Source of the DNA: Bradyrhizobium jicamae
Lineage (GTDB): Bacteria > Pseudomonadota > Alphaproteobacteria > Rhizobiales > Xanthobacteraceae
DNA length: 64,000 bases
Direction: 5' to 3'
NCBI RefSeq assembly: GCF_001440395.1
Contig: NZ_LLXZ01000004.1
Span: 1-64,000, forward strand
The translations under genes and the position numbers were made by a program. This document shows positions 8,226 to 17,101 of this stretch, piece by piece (the first letter of the stretch is position 1; each line of letters starts with the position of its first letter). The notes under the pieces are model-generated. The model was not told the DNA's origin. It saw nothing but the letters and a program-made list of their open reading frames with translations, and did not search any database.

Positions 8226-9002
8226 ATGTCCGATTTCGATTATCGCCAAAAAGCCTGGTCGGCGGGACTGATCGTGCTGTTTTTCCTCGCCTGGGAATTG
8301 TTCTGCCTGATGACCGGGATGTCCGACCTGGTGTTGCCGCGTCCCTCGCAGGTGTTCGTCACGCTGGTCGAGAAATTCCCGATCCTGTGGCCACATATCC
8401 TGCAGACGCTGGCGACGACCATGATCGGTTTTGTCCTCGGCGTCGGCCTCGGCGTCGTGCTCGGTGCGATCATCGGCGTCTCGAAAACCGCTTACGACAC
8501 GGCCTATCCGTTGCTGGTCGGCTTTTCCTCGATCCCGAAGGTCGCCGTGGTGCCGATCTTCGTCTTGTGGTTCGGCTCCGGCACGGTGCCGGCGGTGCTG
8601 ACCGCGCTCTCGATCTGCTTCTTCCCGATCGTGGTCAACATCGCGACTGGGCTGGCGACGACCGAGCCGGAACTGGAAGACGTGCTGAAGGCGTTAGGGG
8701 CCAGCAAGCTCGACATTCTCTGGAACGTCGGGTTGCCGCGAACGATGCCGTTCTTCTTTGCATCCCTGAAGGTCGCGGTCTCCTACGCCTTTGTCGGCGC
8801 GGTGCTGTCGGAAACCGTGGCGTCCAACCGCGGCATCGGCAACGTCATGATGACCGCGTCCTCGAATTTCAACGTGCCGCTGGTGTTTGCCGGGCTGTTC
8901 GTGCTCGCCGGCCTCGGCGTCGCGCTCTACGTGATCTTTTCGCTCATCGAAGGGCGCGTCACCGGCTGGGCGACGCGCAAGAACGACGTGATCACGACCT
9001 GA
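8226..9002 (+). CDS. NitT/TauT-family ABC transporter permease
   Basis: This encodes 258 residues from ATG 8226, right after the ATPase stop. Hydrophobic segments consistent with about six membrane spans are visible, beginning AGLIVLFFLAWELFCLMTG. FSSIPKVAVVPIFVLWFG and the cytoplasmic EAA loop (LEDVLKALGASKLDILWNVGLP) are hallmarks of BPD-type permeases in the SsuC/TauC group. It would form the homodimeric channel partnered with the ATPase encoded immediately upstream and the binding protein downstream. Confidence 0.93.
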   Translation: MSDFDYRQKAWSAGLIVLFFLAWELFCLMTGMSDLVLPRPSQVFVTLVEKFPILWPHILQTLATTMIGFVLGVGLGVVLGAIIGVSKTAYDTAYPLLVGFSSIPKVAVVPIFVLWFGSGTVPAVLTALSICFFPIVVNIATGLATTEPELEDVLKALGASKLDILWNVGLPRTMPFFFASLKVAVSYAFVGAVLSETVASNRGIGNVMMTASSNFNVPLVFAGLFVLAGLGVALYVIFSLIEGRVTGWATRKNDVITT

Positions 9003-9050
9003 ACCAGGATTCCGCCCACCGTCATCCAACCCTTAATCGAGGAGATCGCC

Positions 9051-10076
9051 ATGTTAGCCAGAGTAAGCGCCGCGCTGTTGGGAGTTGCCCTGTTCGCCGG
9101 CACCGCCAGCGCGCAGGAGACGACGATCAAGTTCACGCTGGGCTGGAAGACGCAAGGGTCGGACGCCGCGTTCTTCTATGCCAAGGACCACGGCTTCTTC
9201 AAGGAGGAAGGCCTCAACGTCGTGATCGACCAGGGTGAGGGATCCGGCGCCACGGTGACGCGCATCATGTCGGGCGCCTATGATGCCGGCTTCGGCGACG
9301 TCAACGCCATTATCCAGAATGCCTCGACCAAGCCGCAGGAAGCGCCTGTGATGGTCTACCAGATCTGGAACCAGCCGCCATTTGCGATCGTGACCAAGAA
9401 GACCAGCGGCATCAACACCATCAAGGATTTCGAGGGCCGCACGCTCGGCGGCGCGCAGGGCACGCCGACCACGCGGCTGTTGCCGGTGTTCGCCAACAAG
9501 AACAAGCTGGAAGGCGAGAAGATCAAGATCTCGAACATGGCGCCGAACCTGCAGGAGCCGATGCTGATCAAGGGCGATATCGACGCGGCGCTGGTGTTCA
9601 ACATCACGAGCTACTTCAACCTGATGCTGAACCGCCAGGACCCCGACAAGGACTACAAATGGTTCTCGTTCGGCGATTACGGCCTCGACCTCTATTCCAA
9701 CGGCCTGATGGTGTCGCGCAAGCTGATCGCGTCCAATCCGAAGGCCGTCGCCGGCCTCGTCCGCGCCGTCAACAAGGGCATGATCGCGATCGCCAAGGAT
9801 CAGAACGCCGGGATGAAGTCGGCGGTGAACTACGACAATCTGATCAATGCGGACGTCGAGAAGCGCCGCCTGCAGTTTTCGTTCGACAGGCTGATCGTCT
9901 CGCCCGAGATGAAGGAGATCGGCGTCGGCGACGTCAAGGACGACCGCATGGCCCGCGCCATCGGCATCATCGTCGAAGGCTACCAGCTCGCCCGCGCGCC
10001 CGCGCCGTCGGAGATCTTTTCGCGCGAATTCCTGCCGCCACGCGCGGAGCGAGAGTTGGTCTATACGGCGAATTGA
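9051..10076 (+). CDS. ABC transporter substrate-binding protein, NMT1/THI5-like
   Basis: This encodes 341 residues with a Sec signal peptide (MLARVSAALLGVALFAGTAS, cleavage near ASA-QE). The mature start IKFTLGWKTQGSDAAFFYAKDHGFFKEEGL and the GEGSGATVTRIMSGAYDAGFGDVNAI segment are typical of NMT1/THI5-like periplasmic proteins of the NitT/TauT group. Relatives bind pyrimidines, thiamine precursors, nitrate, sulfonates or aromatic acids. It lies 48 bases after the permease and closes the importer operon. Its neighbours are two cytosine-deaminase-like amidohydrolases, so an N-heterocycle ligand is plausible but unproven. Confidence 0.92.
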   Translation: MLARVSAALLGVALFAGTASAQETTIKFTLGWKTQGSDAAFFYAKDHGFFKEEGLNVVIDQGEGSGATVTRIMSGAYDAGFGDVNAIIQNASTKPQEAPVMVYQIWNQPPFAIVTKKTSGINTIKDFEGRTLGGAQGTPTTRLLPVFANKNKLEGEKIKISNMAPNLQEPMLIKGDIDAALVFNITSYFNLMLNRQDPDKDYKWFSFGDYGLDLYSNGLMVSRKLIASNPKAVAGLVRAVNKGMIAIAKDQNAGMKSAVNYDNLINADVEKRRLQFSFDRLIVSPEMKEIGVGDVKDDRMARAIGIIVEGYQLARAPAPSEIFSREFLPPRAERELVYTAN

Positions 10077-10093
10077 CGGGCAGATATCCTGCT

Positions 10094-10213
10094 GTCATTG
10101 CGAGCGCAGCGAAGCAATCCATGCCTCTGCGCGGGGATAGATGGATTGCTTCGTCGCGGAGCCTGTCATCGGGCGCGCATTCGCGCGACCCGTTGGCTCC
10201 TCGCAATGACGGA
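10094..10213. repeat. Dispersed inverted repeat, family 2, copy B
   Basis: GTCATTGCGAGCGCAGCGAA and the partner ending CTCGCAATGAC bracket inner arms GAAGCAATCCAT and ATGGATTGCTTC. Compared with copy A it carries extra sequence in the right arm. Unlike copy A it lies between two co-directional genes. Confidence 0.85.
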
Positions 10214-10221
10214 GTGCTGCT

Positions 10222-11658
10222 ATGACCATGGAAATCGCCGCAGATAGTCTGTTCTCCGATCGCGGCCTGCTCGAAAACGTCGTGCTGCGGCACGACGGCG
10301 GAACCATCACCTCCATCTCCGGGACCGCGCCGCCCACGACGACCCCGCGCTCCCTCGTCCTTCCCGCCTTCGTCAACGCGCACGACCACGCGCGCGCATC
10401 CGCGTCCTCCTTTGGCGCGGTCGGCATGCCCCTGGAAAGCTGGATCTTCCGCACGGCGCTCGGCACGCCCGTCGATCCCTATCTGACGGCAGCCTCCGCA
10501 TTGGCGCGCTCGGCGCGGGCAGGCTGCGCGGCGATGATGATCCATTACACCCGGCCTAGCGGGGTTATGCCCCTGGTCGAGGAAGCAAAGGCTATCGCGC
10601 GGGCAGCGTCCGACGTCGGCATCCGCATCGCCTTTGCACTCGCCGTCCGGGATCAGAATCCGGTGGTGTATGGCGACAGCGAGCCGGTGCTCTCGGAACT
10701 TTCCCGCGATGATCGCAGGACGGTCGAAGACCTGTTCGTCCGCGCGCCGATGTCGCCCAAGGCATATATCGAGCTCACGGACGCGATCGCCTCGGCCATT
10801 GCCGGGCCCAAGATCGACGTGCAGCTCGGCCCCGCCGGCGTGCAGTGGTGTTCAAAACCGCTGCTCGAGGCGGTGGCTGAAAATTCGGCGCTGGCCGGCC
10901 GGCGCATTCACATGCATCTGCTGGAAACCATCTATCAGCGCGGCTGGGCGGACCAGCATTTTCCCGATGGCATCGTCCGCCATCTCCGCGACATCGGTTT
11001 CCTGTCGGAGCGGCTGACGCTGGCGCACTGCATCCATGCCCGTCCTGACGAAATCGAGATGATCGCCGCCTCCGGCGCGCGCATCGTCACCAATTTCTCA
11101 TCCAACCTGCACTTGCGCTCCGGCCTTGCCCCGATCGCCGCGGCACATAAATGCGGCTGCGCTATCGCGGTCGGCGTCGACGGGCTGGCGCTGGACGAGG
11201 ACGATGACGTGCTACGCGAGATGCGGCTGGTGCAGATGATGCACGGCGGCCTTGGTTTTGATCGAACCTGGACCGCTTCCGAATTCCTCGCGCTTGCGAT
11301 CGCCAATGGCCGCAAGGCAACGGGCGCCCCCGGAACCGGTGCGCTTCTGCCCGGCGCGCCGGCCGATTTCGTCACCCTCGATCTCGACCGGCTCGACCGC
11401 GACCGGATCATGCCGGTCGACCCGATCGATCTCCTGTTCGCGCGCGGCAACGCGTCGCTGCTGCGCGACGTGGTGGTGGACGGCCGAAAGATCGTCAGCG
11501 ACAGTCGCTGCACCGGCGTCGATCTTCCTGCCATCGAGCAGGAACTTCGCGGCATCTACCGCGCCAGCGCCGGCAAGCTCTCCGGCTTTCAGCGCGCCTG
11601 GCCAACGCTGTCGGCCTCGCTGCAGCGCTGGTTCGAAGCGCACCTGGATTGCCGCTAG
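10222..11658 (+). CDS. Amidohydrolase, cytosine deaminase/chlorohydrolase type
   Basis: This encodes 478 residues. The metal-binding HxH appears in LPAFVNAHDHARASA. Further ligands are likely the His in HMHLLETIYQRG, the His of LAHCIHARPDEIEMIA and the Asp in GVDGLALDEDDDV. TNFSSNLHLRSGLAPI is the usual stretch between them in SAH/guanine-deaminase-like enzymes. It follows the ABC operon on the same strand after repeat family 2 copy B, so it may be transcribed separately. Deamination or hydrolysis of the imported heterocycle is the simplest role; the substrate is unknown. Confidence 0.85.
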   Translation: MTMEIAADSLFSDRGLLENVVLRHDGGTITSISGTAPPTTTPRSLVLPAFVNAHDHARASASSFGAVGMPLESWIFRTALGTPVDPYLTAASALARSARAGCAAMMIHYTRPSGVMPLVEEAKAIARAASDVGIRIAFALAVRDQNPVVYGDSEPVLSELSRDDRRTVEDLFVRAPMSPKAYIELTDAIASAIAGPKIDVQLGPAGVQWCSKPLLEAVAENSALAGRRIHMHLLETIYQRGWADQHFPDGIVRHLRDIGFLSERLTLAHCIHARPDEIEMIAASGARIVTNFSSNLHLRSGLAPIAAAHKCGCAIAVGVDGLALDEDDDVLREMRLVQMMHGGLGFDRTWTASEFLALAIANGRKATGAPGTGALLPGAPADFVTLDLDRLDRDRIMPVDPIDLLFARGNASLLRDVVVDGRKIVSDSRCTGVDLPAIEQELRGIYRASAGKLSGFQRAWPTLSASLQRWFEAHLDCR

Positions 11659-11831
11659 GCCGTCGCGCCTCCGTCCCGCGCCTCCTTTCAGTGATTTCCG
11701 TTTTGCGGAACAAAATTCCGCTTGCATCGGATTTCGCGCAAGGTTGTCATGCTCAGCAACAAGAATCTGAACTGACAGCGATATCGCGCGAGAGAATTCA
11801 AGCGCGAACGCGAGGGGCACCGGGAACGTCC

Positions 11832-14800
11832 ATGTCTTTCCACAAGCTGCTGATCGCCAACCGCGGCGAGATCGCCATCCGCATCGCGCGCGCGGCAGGC
11901 GACGCCGGGCTCGCCACGGTGGCGATCCATTCCGCCGACGATGCGCAGTCGCTGCATATCCGCGCCGCCGACGCCGCCTGTGAAATCCCCGGGCGCGGCG
12001 CGCGGGCCTATCTCGATATCGAGGCGGTGATTGCAGCCGCCAAGGCGACCGGGTGCGACGCCATTCATCCGGGCTATGGCTTCCTCAGCGAGAATGCCGC
12101 GCTCGCCCGGCGCTGCATCGAGGAGACCATCGTTTTCGTCGGGCCGTCGCCCGAGGCGCTGGATCTGTTCGGCGACAAGGCGCAGGCCAAGGCGCTGGCC
12201 AGGCAGTGCGGCGTTCCCGTCATCGAAGGAACCAGCGGGCCGACCAGCCTGGAGGAGGCCAAAGCCTTCCTGCAATCGTTGGGCGCGGGTGGCGCCATCA
12301 TGATCAAGGCCATCGCCGGTGGCGGCGGTCGCGGCATGCGCATCGTCGATGACGTGGAGAGGCTGGAGGAGGCCTATGCGCGCTGCCAGTCCGAGGCCAA
12401 GGCTGCCTTCGGCAGCGACGGCGTCTATGTCGAGCGCCTGATCCGCAATGCCCGCCATATCGAGGTGCAGATCATCTGCGACCACCACGGCGCGATCAGC
12501 CATCTCTGGGAGCGCGAATGCACCATCCAGCGCCGCAACCAGAAACTCATCGAGGTCGCGCCGAGCCCGTCGCTGAACGATGCCTTGCGCACGCGCATCA
12601 TCGACGCCGCCAAGGATCTCGCGGCCGCCGCCAACTACGACAATCTCGGCACGTTCGAATTCCTCGTCGACAACGACGCCCGGGGAAGCGACAAGGCGTT
12701 CGCCTTTATCGAGGCCAATCCGCGGCTGCAGGTCGAGCATACCGTCACCGAGGAGGTGCTCGGCCTCGATCTCGTGCAGTCGCAGCTTGCGGTCGCGGCC
12801 GGCGCCACGCTCGGCTCGCTCGGCCTTGCGCAGGGCTATATTCCGCGCCCGCGCGGTTTTGCGATGCAGCTCCGCGTCAACATGGAGGTGATGGACGAAA
12901 CCGGCGGCACAAAGCCCACCGGCGGGAGGCTGGACGTATTCGACCTGCCGTCTGGCCCGGGTGTTCGCGTCGATACGTTCGGTTATTCAGGCTACCGGAC
13001 CAGCGCCGCCTTTGACTCGCTGCTCGCCAAGGTGATCGTACACTCGCCCGGTGGCAACTGGACCGACGTGGTGCACAAGGCCACGCGGACGCTGCGCGAG
13101 TTCCGGATCGACGGCGTCGCCACCAACATCTCCTTCCTTGCGGCGATTCTGGCGCATCCGGATTTTGCCGAGAACCGTCTCAGCACCGGCTTCATCGACA
13201 AGCATGTTGCGTCTCTGGTTGGCGAGGCCAACACGACGGCCGAGACGGAACTGGTCGAACCCGGCAGCGCCGCCGATGACGAGACACTCGCCGCCGCGGT
13301 CGCGGCATCGGCAACCGGCCCGGAAGGCTCGGTCGCGGTGCCGGCGCCGCTGCAGGGCACGATCGTCGCTGTCGACGTCGAGGAGGGAGACCTCGTTCGC
13401 CCCGGCCAGCAGATCGCCGTGCTCGAATCCATGAAGATGGAGCATCTGGTGACGGCGCCGCATGGCGGCCGGGTGCTGCAGATCGCAGCCGGTGCCGGCG
13501 TGACGCTGATGCAGGACGAGGCGATCCTCTATCTCGAACCGGCCGAGCTCGACGCCCATGATATCGCGGAGGATGAGGATTTCGACCTCGATCACATCCG
13601 TCCGGATCTCGCCGAACTGATCGAGCGGCACGCCATCACGCTCGACGAGAACCGCCCCGCCTCGGTCGAGCGCCGCCGCAAGACCGACCAGCGCACGGCG
13701 CGCGAAAACGTCGCCCATCTTGTCGATGAAGGTTCCTTTGTCGAATACGGTTCGCTGGCCATCGCTGCGCAGCGCCGCCGCCGCACGGTCGATGATCTCA
13801 TCCGCAACACGCCGGCCGACGGCCTGATCTCCGGCGTCGCCACGGTGAACGCCGAAAAATTCGGCGCGGATGCCGCGCGCTGCATGGTGATCGCCTACGA
13901 CTACACCGTGCTCGCCGGCACCCAGGGTCATATGAACCACAAGAAGATCGACCGCATGCTGAGCCTGGCCGAGCAATGGCGGTTGCCGCTGGTGTTCTAT
14001 GCCGAAGGCGGCGGCGGCCGACCCGGCGATACCGACAGGCTCGGCATGACCGGTCTCGATGGGCCGTCCTTCGTGCAATTCGCGAAACTCTCAGGTCTCG
14101 TGCCGGTGATCGGCATCGTCTCCGGCTACTGTTTTGCGGGTAACGCCGCAATGCTCGGCTGTTGTGATGTCATCATCGCGACGAACAACGCATCGATCGG
14201 GATGGGGGGACCTGCGATGATCGAGGGCGGTGGCCTCGGCGTTTATCACCCGGCGGAGGTCGGGCCCGTGTCGTTCCAGTCGCCGAACGGCGTGATCGAC
14301 ATTCTGGTCGAGGACGAGGCGAAGGCGACCTCAGCGGCGCAGAAGTATCTGTCCTATTTCCAGGGCGCGGTTGCCGACTGGAAGGCGCCGGACCAGCGCC
14401 TGTTGCGCCGCGCGATTCCGGAGAACCGCCTGCGCGTCTACGATATCCGCAACGTCATCGATCTCCTCGCCGACGAAGGCTCGGTGCTGGAAATCCGTCG
14501 GGATTTCGGCGTCGGCATGATCACCGCCTTCATCCGTATCGAAGGCAAGCCGTTCGGCCTGATCGCCAACAATCCAAAGCATCTCGGTGGCGCGATCGAC
14601 GCACCGGCCGGCGACAAGGCCGCGCGTTTCATGCAGCTTTGCGACGCCTTCGACATCCCGATCGTATCGCTGTGCGACACGCCGGGCTTCATGGTCGGGC
14701 CCGAAGCGGAAAAGACCGCGATCGTGCGCCATGTCGCGCGCATGTTCGTTACCGGCGCGAGCCTGACCGTGCCGCTGTTCGGCATCGTCCTGCGCAAGGG

Positions 14801-15152
14801 TTACGGCCTCGGCGCGCAATCCATGATCGGCGGCGGCTTCCACGCCTCGTTCTTCACTGTGGCCTGGCCGACCGGCGAGTTCGGCGGCATGGGGCTCGAA
14901 GGCTATGTCCGGCTCGGCTTCCGCAAGGAGATGGAAGCGATCGAGGACCCGGCCGAGCGCGAGGACTACTACAAGTCCAAGGTTGCCGAGCTCTACGCCA
15001 ACGGCAAGGCGGTCTCGATCGCCTCGGTGCTGGAGATCGACGAGGTGATCGATCCCGCCGACACAAGGCAGTGGATCATGGCGGGGCTGCGCTCGGTGCC
15101 GAAACCGGACGCACGTGCGGCAAAGAAGCGGCCGTGTATCGACGCGTGGTAG
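11832..15152 (+). CDS. Single-chain biotin-dependent acyl-CoA carboxylase (BC-BCCP-CT fusion)
   Basis: This encodes 1106 residues from ATG 11832 (MSFHKLLIANRGEIAIRIAR); the frame is open further upstream but with unlikely sequence. The order is: biotin carboxylase at about 1-455 (ATP-grasp AGGGGRGMRI, ECTIQRRNQKLIE, FIEANPRLQVEH); biotinyl carrier with biotin Lys535 in ESMKMEH; carboxyltransferase at about 600-1100 (two crotonase-like halves, with GYCFAGNAAMLG and a KGYGLGAQSMIGGG segment). Single-chain enzymes of this layout are known as long-chain acyl-CoA carboxylases in Mycobacterium and Rhodopseudomonas. The natural acyl-CoA is not deducible. Repeat family 1 copy C follows the stop. Confidence 0.93.
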   Translation: MSFHKLLIANRGEIAIRIARAAGDAGLATVAIHSADDAQSLHIRAADAACEIPGRGARAYLDIEAVIAAAKATGCDAIHPGYGFLSENAALARRCIEETIVFVGPSPEALDLFGDKAQAKALARQCGVPVIEGTSGPTSLEEAKAFLQSLGAGGAIMIKAIAGGGGRGMRIVDDVERLEEAYARCQSEAKAAFGSDGVYVERLIRNARHIEVQIICDHHGAISHLWERECTIQRRNQKLIEVAPSPSLNDALRTRIIDAAKDLAAAANYDNLGTFEFLVDNDARGSDKAFAFIEANPRLQVEHTVTEEVLGLDLVQSQLAVAAGATLGSLGLAQGYIPRPRGFAMQLRVNMEVMDETGGTKPTGGRLDVFDLPSGPGVRVDTFGYSGYRTSAAFDSLLAKVIVHSPGGNWTDVVHKATRTLREFRIDGVATNISFLAAILAHPDFAENRLSTGFIDKHVASLVGEANTTAETELVEPGSAADDETLAAAVAASATGPEGSVAVPAPLQGTIVAVDVEEGDLVRPGQQIAVLESMKMEHLVTAPHGGRVLQIAAGAGVTLMQDEAILYLEPAELDAHDIAEDEDFDLDHIRPDLAELIERHAITLDENRPASVERRRKTDQRTARENVAHLVDEGSFVEYGSLAIAAQRRRRTVDDLIRNTPADGLISGVATVNAEKFGADAARCMVIAYDYTVLAGTQGHMNHKKIDRMLSLAEQWRLPLVFYAEGGGGRPGDTDRLGMTGLDGPSFVQFAKLSGLVPVIGIVSGYCFAGNAAMLGCCDVIIATNNASIGMGGPAMIEGGGLGVYHPAEVGPVSFQSPNGVIDILVEDEAKATSAAQKYLSYFQGAVADWKAPDQRLLRRAIPENRLRVYDIRNVIDLLADEGSVLEIRRDFGVGMITAFIRIEGKPFGLIANNPKHLGGAIDAPAGDKAARFMQLCDAFDIPIVSLCDTPGFMVGPEAEKTAIVRHVARMFVTGASLTVPLFGIVLRKGYGLGAQSMIGGGFHASFFTVAWPTGEFGGMGLEGYVRLGFRKEMEAIEDPAEREDYYKSKVAELYANGKAVSIASVLEIDEVIDPADTRQWIMAGLRSVPKPDARAAKKRPCIDAW

Positions 15153-15158
15153 CTCTTC

Positions 15159-15252
15159 GTAGGGTGGGCAAAGGCGCAATAGCGCCGTGCCCACCATCTA
15201 TCGTCGAGCACGCTTTTTGATGGTGGGCACGCTATCGCTTTGCCCACCCTAT
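15159..15252. repeat. Dispersed inverted repeat, family 1, copy C
   Basis: The arms begin GTAGGGTGGGCAAAGGCG and end GCTTTGCCCACCCTA, with inner CGTGCCCACCATC and GATGGTGGGCACG. It lies between the convergent carboxylase and monooxygenase genes. Confidence 0.87.
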
Positions 15253-15307
15253 GGACTGCGGTGCTCGCAAAGACGGTGGACGGTTTGACGCTCGCCGTAA
15301 GAAAATG

Positions 15308-16936
15308 CTACCCGAGCCTCAGCTCGTCATACCCCTTCGCCGCGACCTCATCGCACCTTGCACGATACGCCGGCGCGCTGCCGCTGTAGCGGGCGACGAT
15401 GCGGGTTTGCTTGCCCTCGACGTTGGAGTTGATGCCGGTCATCCAGGAATTGACCTCGTTGGAGAGCAATCCCTCGCCGAGCGCCTTGACGTGGTCGGTC
15501 CAGGATTTCACGCCCTCCGGCGTCGCCTCCAGCCGCGTCAGTCCGTTTTTCATCGCGAACAGGATCAGCCCGGTCACCCAGTCGACGCTGTATTCGATGC
15601 TGCGCGGAATGTTGCCGAGCGCCGTATGGGGCCCCATCAGCATCAGCATGTTGGGAAATTCATGCACCATGATGCCGAGATAAGTCTCAGGTCCTTGCTT
15701 CCACTTGTCCCGCAGCCGCGCGCCGCCAACCCCGCGAAGATCGATCTTGTCGAAACTGCCGGTGATGGCGTCGAAACCGGTCGCATAGATGATGATGTCG
15801 AATTCGTATTCCCGATCGCTGGTCCTGATGCCATCAGGCGTGATCCGGTCGATCGGCGTTTCGTTGATGTCGACCAGCTCGACATTGTCCTGGTTGTAGA
15901 CCTCGTAATAGAAAGTCTCCAGCGGCAGCCGGCGCGTGCCAAAGCCGTGATTGGTCGGGATCAGCTTTTCAGCCACCGCCTGATTATTCACGCGCTGGCG
16001 AATCTTGCGCGCAACGAAATCCGAGATCGTCGCGTTCGCCTTGCGGTCGATCAGGATGTCCTTGAAATTGCCCTGCCAGATGCCGAAGCCGCGCTCGCCG
16101 TAAAGCTTCTCGTAAAACGCCTCACGCTCCGCGTCCGACACCTCGAACGCGCCGCGCGGATCAGGTGTATGCAGGAAGCAGGCAAAGGTCTCCTTGCAGC
16201 GCGCGAACATTTCCGGATAGCCCGCCTTGATCTTTGCCTGCGTCTCGGCATCGATCTTGCCGTTGTGCAGCGGCGCGCACCAGTTCGGCGTGCGCTGGAA
16301 CACCGTGAGATGGCCGACCTGTCCGGCAATGGTCTGGATGGTCTGCACGCCGGTGGCGCCGGTCCCGATCACGGCGACGCGCTTGCCGGAAAAGTCCACC
16401 GGCGCCTTCGGCCACCGCGCGGTGTGGAAGGAGGCGCCCTTGAAATCGTCGCGGCCCTCGATCCGCGGCAGCGTCGGCGTCGACAGCGGCCCGATCGCGG
16501 TGATCAGGAAGCGCGCGCTGTACCTGGCGCCATCCTCCAGTGTGATGGTCCAGCTCCGCGTATCTTCCTCGTACACCGCAGCCGCCACCCGGCTGCGAAA
16601 CTGGATATCGCGGCGCAGGTCGAACTTGTCGGCGACATGGTTGAGATACCGCAGCGTTTCCGGCTGGCCGGCAAAATGCTCCGACCATTCCCATTCCTGC
16701 AAAAGCTCCTGGGAGAACGAATAGCCGTAGGAATAGCTCTCGGAATCGAAGCGCGCCCCGGGATAACGGTTCCAGTACCAGGTGCCGCCGACCTCGGTGC
16801 CGGCCTCGAACACCCGCACGCGCAAACCTCGTTCACGCAAGCGGTAGAGCTGGTAAAGCCCCGACATGCCCGCGCCGATAATGATGGCATCGAAATCCGG
16901 AATCGGCGTCGCTCCCGCGTTTATGGTTTGCGCCAA
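15308..16936 (-). CDS. Flavin-containing (Baeyer-Villiger-type) monooxygenase
   Basis: This encodes about 542 residues from a TTG at 16936; the frame stays open to an ATG at 17038, so the start is uncertain. The first Rossmann motif GAGMSG is at about residues 21-26. The fingerprint F-x-G-x3-H-T-x2-W-P is present at 165-176 (FKGASFHTARWP), followed by the second nucleotide-binding motif GTGATG. This identifies a class B NADPH/FAD monooxygenase that inserts oxygen next to a ketone or oxidises a heteroatom. It is divergent from a CYP153-like P450, suggesting a shared role in oxidising hydrophobic compounds. Confidence 0.9.
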   Translation of the reverse strand: MAQTINAGATPIPDFDAIIIGAGMSGLYQLYRLRERGLRVRVFEAGTEVGGTWYWNRYPGARFDSESYSYGYSFSQELLQEWEWSEHFAGQPETLRYLNHVADKFDLRRDIQFRSRVAAAVYEEDTRSWTITLEDGARYSARFLITAIGPLSTPTLPRIEGRDDFKGASFHTARWPKAPVDFSGKRVAVIGTGATGVQTIQTIAGQVGHLTVFQRTPNWCAPLHNGKIDAETQAKIKAGYPEMFARCKETFACFLHTPDPRGAFEVSDAEREAFYEKLYGERGFGIWQGNFKDILIDRKANATISDFVARKIRQRVNNQAVAEKLIPTNHGFGTRRLPLETFYYEVYNQDNVELVDINETPIDRITPDGIRTSDREYEFDIIIYATGFDAITGSFDKIDLRGVGGARLRDKWKQGPETYLGIMVHEFPNMLMLMGPHTALGNIPRSIEYSVDWVTGLILFAMKNGLTRLEATPEGVKSWTDHVKALGEGLLSNEVNSWMTGINSNVEGKQTRIVARYSGSAPAYRARCDEVAAKGYDELRLG

Positions 16937-17101
16937 GGCTATCCGCTCTCGCAGCCGTGGACAAACCCCGCATGGACGCGTGGCAGGGTTGCAGGTTTGC
17001 CGCCAGCCTGCGCCGATCAGCTTTACTCGCGACCACATCTGCCCCTATCGTCGGGGTATGGAGCGCCCGGCAAGCGGCGACGGCAGGAGGGGAGAGAAGC
17101 G

